Assembly: GCA_014155875.1 (NCBI GenBank)
Contig: JACEFZ010011057.1
Span: 350,001 to 414,000 of the forward strand
DNA from: Cepaea nemoralis
Lineage: Eukaryota > Mollusca > Gastropoda > Stylommatophora > Helicidae
Direction of reading: 5' to 3'
DNA length: 64,000 nt
Positions 55,901-64,000 of this stretch are shown here, one piece after another; the first letter of the stretch is position 1; each line of letters starts with the position of its first letter. Under the pieces are notes generated by a model. The model was not told the DNA's origin, searched no databases, and saw only the letters and a list, made by a program, of their open reading frames with translations. The position numbers and the translations under genes were made by a program.

Positions 55901-58900
55901 TGAGTGTAACAGTTATATATATCAAGACAGTGAGTGTAACAGTTATTTATATCAAGGCTCTGAGTGTAACAGTTTTATAGATCAACGCTCTGAGTGTAAC
56001 AGTTATATAGATGAACGCTCTGAGTGTAATAGTTATATAGATCAATGCAATGAGTGTACCAGTTATATAGATCAACGCTCTGAGTGTAACAAGTATATAG
56101 ATCAACGCTCTGAGTGTAAGAGTTATATAGATCAACGCTCTGAATGTAACAGTTATATCGATCAACGCTCTATATGTAACAGTTATATATATCAAGGCAG
56201 TGAGTGTAACAGTTATATATATATATCAAGGTTCTGAGTGTAACAGTTATATAGATCAACGCTCTGAGTGTAACAGTTATATCGATCAACGCTATGTCTG
56301 TAACAGTTATATATATATATATATATCAAGGCAGTGAATGTAACAGTTATATATATCAAGGCTCTGATTGTAACAGTTATATAGATCAACGCTCTGTGTG
56401 TGACAGTTATGTAGATCAACGCTCTGTGTGTCACAGTTAAATAGATTAACGCTCTGTGTGTAACAGTTATATAGATCAACGCTCTCAGTGTGACAGTTAT
56501 ATAGATCAACTCTCTGAGTGTGTAAATATTATAGATCAATGCTCTGAGTGTGACAGTTATATAGATCAACGCTCTGAGTGTTACAATTATATAGATCAAC
56601 GCTCTGAGTGTGACTGTTATATAGATCAACGCTCTGAGTGTGATAGTCATATAGATCAACGCTCTGAGTGTGACAGTTATATAGGTCAACGTTCTGAGTG
56701 TGACTGTTATATAGATCAACGTTCTGAGTGTGACTGTTTTATAGATTAACGTTCTGAGTGTGACTGTTATATAGATCAACGCTCTGAGTGTGACAGTTAT
56801 ATAGATCAACGCTCTGAGTGTGTCAATATTAGAGATCAAATCTCTGAGTGTTACAGATATATAGATCAACGTTCTGAGTGTGTCAATATTATAGATCAAC
56901 GCTTTGAGTGTGACAGTTATATAGATCAACGCTATTGGTGTACCAGTTATACAGATCAACTCTCTGAGTGTAACAGTTATATAGATCAACGCTCTGAGTG
57001 TAACAGTTATATAGATCAACGCTCTGAGTGTAACAGATATAGAGATCAACGCTCTGAGCGTGACAGTTATATAGATCAACGCTCTGTGTGTGACAGTTAT
57101 ATAGATCAACGCTCTGAGTGTAACAGTTATATAGATCAAGGCTCTGAATGTAACAGTTATATAGATCAACGCTCTGAGTGTAACAGTTATATAGATCACC
57201 TCTCTGAGTGTAACAGTTATATAGATCAGCGCTCTGAGTATAACAGTTATATAGATCAACGCAATGAGTGTACCAGTTATACAGATCAACGCTCTGAGTG
57301 TAACAGTTATATAGATGAAAGCTCTGAGTGTAACAGTTATATAGATCAACGCTCTGAGTGTAACAGTTATATAGATCAACGCTCTGAGTGTGACAGTTAT
57401 ATAGATCAACGCTCTGAGTGTAACAGTTATATAGATCAACGATCTGAGTGTGACAGTTATATATAGATCAACGCTCTGAGTATAACAGTTATATGGACCA
57501 ACGCTCTGAGTGTAACAGTTATATAGATTAACGCTCTGAGTGTAAAAGTTATATAGATAAACGCTCTGAGTGTAACAGTTATATAGATCAACGCTCAGAG
57601 TGTAACAGTTATATAGATCAACGCAATGAGTGTACCAGTTATATAGATCAATGCTCTGAGTGTAACTGTTATATAGATCAACGCAGTGAGTGTAACAGTT
57701 ATATAGATCAACGCTCTGAGTGTGACAGTTATATAGATCAACGCTCTGTGTGTGACAGTTATATAGATCAACGCTCTGAGTGTGACAGTTATATAGATCA
57801 GCGCTCTGTGTGTGACAGTTTTATAGATCAACGCAGTGAGTGTAACAGTTATATAGGTCAACGCTCTGAGTGTGACAGTTATATAGATCAACGCTCTGAG
57901 TGTGATAGTTATATAGATCAACGCTGTTTCTATAACAATTAAATAGATCAAAGCTCTGAGTTAAACAGTTATATAGATCAACGCTCTGAATGTAACAGTT
58001 ATATCGATAAACGCTCTGAGTGTAACAGTTATATAGATCAACGCTCTGAGTGTAACAGTTATATAGATCAACGCTCTTAGTGTAACAGTTATATAGATCA
58101 ACGCTCTGAGTGTGACAGTTAAATAGATCAACGCTCTGAGTGTGACAGTTATATAGAACAACGCTCTGAGTGTGACAGTTATGTAGATCAGCGCTCTTGT
58201 TGTGAAAGTTATATAGATCAACGCAGTGAGTGTAACAGTTATGTAGATCAATGCTCTGAGTGTGACAGTTATATAGATCAACGCTCTGAGTGTGACAGCT
58301 ATATAGATCAGCGCTGTTGTTGTGAAAGTTATATAGATCAACGCAGTGAGTGTAACAGTTATGTAGATCAATGCTCTGAGTGTGACAGTTATATAGATCA
58401 GCGCTCTGAGTGTAACAGTTATATAGATGAACGCTCTGAGTGTAATAGTTATATAGATCAATGCAATGAGTGTACCAGTTATATAGATCAACGCTCTGAG
58501 TGTAACAGGTATATAGATCAACGCTCTGAGTGTAACAGTTATATAGATCAACGCTCTGAATGTAACAGTTATATCGATCAACGCTCTATGTGTAACAGTT
58601 ATATATATCAAGGCAGTGAGTGTAACAGTTATATATATCAAGGCTCTGAGTGTAACAGTTATATAGATCAACGCTCTGAGTGTAACAGTTATATCGATCA
58701 ACGCTATGTCTGTAACAGTTATATATATCAAGGCAGTGAATGTAACAGTTATATATATCAAGGCTCTGACTGTAACAGTTATATAGATCAACGCTCTGTG
58801 TGTGACAGTTATGTAGATCAACGCTCTGTGTGTCACAGTTAAATAGATTACCTCTCTGTGTGTAACAGTTATATAGATCAACGCTCTCAGTGTGACAGTT

Positions 58901-61900
58901 ATATAGATCAACTCTCTGAGTGTGTAAATATTATAGATCAATGCTCTGAGTGTGACAGTTATATAGATCAACGCTCTGAGTGTTACAATTATATAGATCA
59001 ACGCTCTGAGTGTGACTGTTATATAGATGAACGCTCTGAGTGTGATAGTCATATAGATCAACGTTCTGAGTGTGACTGTAATATAGATCAACGCTCTGAG
59101 TGTGTCAATATTATAGATCAACTCTCTCTGAGTGTTACAGATATATAGATCAACGTTCTGAGTGTGTCAATATTATAGATCAACGCTTTGAGTGTGACAG
59201 TTATATAGATCAACGCTATGGGTGTACCGGTTATACAGATAAACTCTCTGAGTGTAACAGTTATATAGATCAACGCTCTGAGTGTAACAGTTATATAGAT
59301 CAACGCTCTGAGTGTAACAGTTATAGAGATCAACGCTCTGAGCTTGACAGTTATATAGATCAACGCTCTGAGCGTGACAGTTATATAGATCAACGCTCTG
59401 TGTGTGACAGTTATATTGATCAACGCTCTGAATGTAACAGTTATATCGATCAACGCTCTATATGTAACAGTTATATATATCAAGGCAGTGAGTGTAACAG
59501 TTATATATATATCAAGGTTCTGAGTGTAACAGTTATATAGATCAACGCTCTGAGTGTAACAGTTATATCGATCAACGCTATGTCTGTAACAGTTATATAT
59601 ATCAAGGCAGTGAATGTAACAGTTATATATATCAAGGCTCTGATTGTAACAGTTATATAGATCAACGCTCTGAGTGTAACAGTTATATCGATCAACGCTA
59701 TGTCTGTAACAGTTATATATATCAAGGCAGTGAATTTAACAGTTATATATATCAAGGCTCTGATTGTAACATTTATATAGATCAACGCTCTGTGTGTGAC
59801 AGTTATGTAGATCAACGCTCTGTGTGTCACAGTTAAATAGATTAATGCTCTGTGTGTAACAGTTATATAGATCAACGCTCTCAGTGTGACAGTTATATAG
59901 ATCAACGCTCTGAGTGTTACAATTATATAGATCAACGCTCTGAGTGTGACTGTTATATAGATCAACGCTCTGAGTGTGATAGTCATATAGATCAACGCTC
60001 TGAGTGTGACAGTTATATAGATCAACGTTCTGAGTGTGACTGTTATATAGATCAACGTTCTGAGTGTGACTGTTATATAGATCAACGTTCTGAGTGTGAC
60101 TGTTATATAGATCAACGCTCTGAGTGTGACAGTTATATAGATCAACACTCTGAGTGTGTCAATATTAGAGATCAACTCTCTGAGTGTTACAGATATATAG
60201 ATCAACGTTCTGAGTGTGTCAATATTATAGATCAACGCTTTGAGTGTGACAGTTATATAGATCAACGCTATGGGTGTACCAGCTATACAGATCAACTCTC
60301 TGAGTGTAACAGTTATATAGATCAACGCTCTGAGTGTAACAGTTATATAGATCAACGCTCTGAGTGTAACAGACATAGAGATCAACGCTCTGAGCGTGAC
60401 AGTTATATAGATCAACGCTCTGTGTGTGACAGTTATATAGATCAACGCTCTGAGTGTAACAGTTATATAGATCAAGGCTCTGAATGTAACAGTTATATAA
60501 ATCAATGCTCTGAGTGTAACAGTTATATAGATCAACTCTCTGAGTGTAACAGTTATATAGATCAGCGCTCTGAGTATGACAGTTATATAGATCAACGCAA
60601 TGAGTGTACCAGTTATACAGATCAACGCTCTGAGTGTAACAGTTATATAGATTAAAGCTCTGAGTGTAACAGTTATATAGATCAACGCTCTGAGTGTAAC
60701 AGTTATATAGATCAACGCTCTGAGTGTGACAGTTATATAGATCAACGCTCTGAGTGTAACAGTTATATAGATCAACGATCTGATTGTGACAGTTATATAT
60801 AGATCAACGCTCTGAGTATAACAGTTATATTGACCAACGCTCTGAGTGTAACAGTTATATAGATTAACGCTCTGAGTGTAAAAGTTATATAGATAAACGC
60901 TCTGAGTGTAACAGTTATATAGATCAACGCTCAGAGTGTAACAGTTATATAGATCAACGCAATGAGTGTGACCGTTATATAGATCAACGCTCTGTGTGTG
61001 ACAGTTATATAGATCAACGCTCTGAGTGTGACAGTTATATAGATCAGCGCTCTGTGTCTGACAGTTATATAGATCAACGCAGTGAGTGTAACAGTTATAT
61101 AGGTCAACGCTCTGAGTGTGACAGTTATATAGATCAACGCTCTGAGTGTGACAGTTATGTAGATCAACGCTGTTTCTATAACAATTACATAGATCAAAGC
61201 TCTGAGTTTAACAGTTAATAGATCAACGCTCTGAATGTAACAGTTATATCGATAAACGCTCTGAGTGTAACAGTTATATAGATCAACGCTCTGAGTGTAA
61301 CAGTTATATAGATCAACGCTCTTAGTGTAACAGTTATATAGATCAACGCTCTGAGTGTGACAGTTAAATATATCAACGCTCTGAGTGTGACAGTTATATA
61401 GAACAACGCTCTGAGTGTGACAGTTATGTAGATCAGCGCTCTTGTTGTGAAAGTTATATAGATCAACGCAGTGAGTGTAACAGTTATGTAGATCAATGCT
61501 CTGAGTGTGACAGTTATATAGATCAACGCTCTGAGTGTGACAGTTATATAGATCAGCGCTCTTGTTGTGAAAGTTATATAGATCAACGCAGTGAGTGTAA
61601 CAGTTATGTAGATCAATGCTCTGAGTGTGACAGTTATATAGATCAGCGCTCTGAGTGTAACAGTTATATAGATGAACGCTCTGAGTGTAATAGTTATATA
61701 GATCAATGCAATGAGTGTACCAGTTATATAGATCAACGCTCTGAGTGTAACAGGTATATAGATCAACGCTCTGAGTGTAACAGTTATATAGATCAACGCT
61801 CTGAATGTAACAGTTATATCGATCAACGCTCTATGTGTAACAGTTATATATATCAAGTCAGTGAGTGTAACAGTTATATATATCAAGGCTCTGAGTGTAA

Positions 61901-64000
61901 CAGTTATATAGATCAACGCTCTGAGTGTAACAGTTATATCGATCAACGCTATGTCTGTAACAGTTATATATATCAAGGCAGTGAATGTAACAGTTATATA
62001 TATCAAGGCTCTGATTGTAACAGTTATATAGATCAACGCTCTGTGTGTGACAGTTATGTAGATCAACGCTCTGTGTGTCACAGTTAAATAGATTAACTCT
62101 CTGTGTGTAACAGTTATATAGATCAACGCTCTCAGTGTGACAGTTATATAGATCAACTCTCTGAGTGTGTAAATATTATAGATCAATGCTCTGAGTGTGA
62201 CAGTTATATAGATCAACGCTCTGAGTGTTACAATTATATAGATCAACGCTCTGAGTGTGACTGTTATATAGATGAACGCTCTGAGTGTGATAGTCATATA
62301 GATCAAAGCTCTGAGTTTGACAGTTATATAGATCAACGTTCTGAGTGTGACTGTTATATAGATCAACGCTCTGAGTGTGACTGTTATATAGATCAACGTT
62401 CTGAGTGTGACTGTTATATAGATCAACGCTCTGAGTGTGTCAATATTATAGATCAACTCTCTGAGTGTTACAGATATATAGATCAACGTTCTGAGTGTGT
62501 CAATATTATAGATCAACGCTTTGAGTATGACAGTTATATAGATCAACGCTATGGGTGTACCAGTTATACAGATAAACTCTCTGAGTGTAACAGTTATATA
62601 GATCAACGCTCTGAGTGTAACAGTTATATAGATCAACGCTCTGAGTGCAACAGTTATAGAGATCAACGCTCTGAGCGTGACAGTTATATAGATCAACGCT
62701 CTGAGCGTGACAGTTATATAGATCAACGCTCTGTGTGTGACAGTTATATTGATCAACGCTCTGAATGTAACAGTTATATAAATCAACGCTCTGAGTGTAA
62801 CAGTTATATAGATCAACTCTCTGAGTGTAACAGTTATATAGATCAGCGCTCTGAGTGTGACAGTTATAAAGATCAACTCTCTGAGTGTAACAGTTATATA
62901 GATCAACGCTCTGAGTGTAACAGTTATATAAATCAACGCTCTAAGTGTAACAGTTATTTAGATCAACGTTCTGAGTGTGACTGTTATATAGATCAACGTT
63001 CTGAGTGTGACTGTTATATAGATCAACGCTCTGAGTGTGACAGTTATATAGATCAACTCTCTGAGTGTTACAGATACATAGATCAAAGTTCTGAGTGTGT
63101 CAATATTATAGATCAACGCTTTGAGTGTGACAGTTATATAGATCAACGCTATGGGTGTACCAGTTATACAGATCAACTCTCTGAGTGTAACAGTTATATA
63201 GATCAACGCTCTGAGTGTAACAGTTATATAAATCAACGCTCTGAGTGTAACAGTTATATAGATCAACTCTCTGAGTGTAAAAGTTATATAGATCAGTGCT
63301 CTGAGTGTGACAGTTATAACGATCAACGCTCTGAGTGTAACAGTTATATAGATCAACGCTCTGTGTGTAACAGTTATATACATCAACGCTCTGAGTGTAA
63401 CAGTTATTTAGATCAAAAAATGAGTGTACCAGTTATATAGATCAACGCTCTGAGTGTAACTGTTGTATCGATCAACGCAGAGAGTGTAACAGAAATATAG
63501 ATCACCGCTCTGAGTGTGACATTTATATAGATCAAAGCTTTGTGTGTGACAGTTATATAGATCAACGCTCTGAGTGTGACAGTTATATAGATCAGCCCTG
63601 TGGGTGTGACAGTTATATAGATCAACGCAGTGATTGTAACAGTTATATAGATCAACGCTCTGAGTGTGACAGTTATATAAATCAGCGGTCTGAGTGGGAC
63701 AGTTATATAGATAAACGCTTTGTGTATAACAATTATATAAATCAACGCTCTGAGTGTAACAGTTATAAAGATCTAAGTTCTGAGTTTATCATTTATATAG
63801 ATAAACGCTCTGAGTGTGACAGTTACATAGATCAACGATCTGAGTGTGACAGTTATATAGATCAACGCTCTGAGTGTGACAGTTATATAGATCCACGCTC
63901 TGTGTGTGACAGTTATATAGATCAAGGGTCTGTTTGTGACAGTTATATAAATCAACTCTCTGAGTGTGACAGTTATATAGATCAACCGAGTGAGTGTAAC
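52905..64000. repeat. 30-bp satellite array (>11 kb, continues past window)
   Basis: About 370 units with consensus GATCAACGCTCTGAGTGTAA, CAGTTATATA. Main variants are GTGAC/GTAAC, ACGCAGTG for ACGCTCTG, and AGTTAAATAG. Rare 32-bp units (two extra bases in TATATATA) occur at about 54501, 57456 and 60792. Marker variants recur at kilobase spacing, for example GTTTCTATAA at 55001, 57926 and 61172, showing higher-order organisation. The 30-bp period is a multiple of three, so both strands are open for hundreds of codons (SYIDQRSECN on plus; LRALIYITVT on minus). These frames are explained by the repeat. I see no promoter, splice pattern or non-repeat domain. Confidence 0.97.

Overview
The window is repeat-dominated eukaryotic DNA. 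The mix of LINEs, mariner remnants, tRNA-derived SINEs, a gypsy-type LTR element, long microsatellites and one spliced exon suggests an animal, probably a mollusc or other lophotrochozoan. That placement is inference from the repeat repertoire; no ribosomal or mitochondrial marker is present. I see one convincing host coding segment: a GPCR first exon on the minus strand near 31.1 kb. No bacterial-type operon, CRISPR array or defence system is visible.

Layout. 0.4-10.0 kb: LINE debris of at least three families. It includes a 1.9-kb minisatellite apparently amplified from a LINE 3' tail, a 752-bp tandem duplication with an inverted templated insert, and a long but broken LINE (about 7.06-9.94 kb) that lost its catalytic palm. 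10.1-12.6 kb: a Helentron-like repeat holding an 850-bp ACCG microsatellite. 12.6-18.9 kb: a mariner stub and a decayed Jockey-like LINE with nested SINEs and a foldback element, flanked by a pair of direct repeats. 19.8-30.2 kb: four copies of one I-superfamily LINE with an RNase H domain, from a 58-bp stub to a nearly intact 3.9-kb copy with a 12-bp target-site duplication inside a 63-bp satellite. 31.0-31.2 kb: the GPCR exon. 32-41 kb: a mariner pseudogene, CT-rich DNA, LINE 3' ends, a 53-bp minisatellite, a 450-bp GAA tract, a 26-bp array and SINEs. 42.4-49.5 kb: an LTR element with two LTRs of about 685 bp, roughly 93% alike, encoding gag, protease and an H2C2 finger but no reverse transcriptase. 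50.2-64.0 kb: one long tandem array whose 37-45-bp units grade into a regular 30-bp satellite with multi-kilobase higher-order structure; mariner, LINE and SINE insertions interrupt its left part, and the array runs off the window.

The parts do not form a pathway. The recurring theme is exchange between mobile elements and tandem repeats: retrotransposons land in arrays, a LINE tail becomes an array, microsatellites grow inside elements, and rearrangement junctions carry microhomology or templated inserts. A new tRNA-derived SINE family (about seven copies, three with clear target-site duplications) and a chimeric endonuclease/RNase H retrosequence are the most describable novelties.
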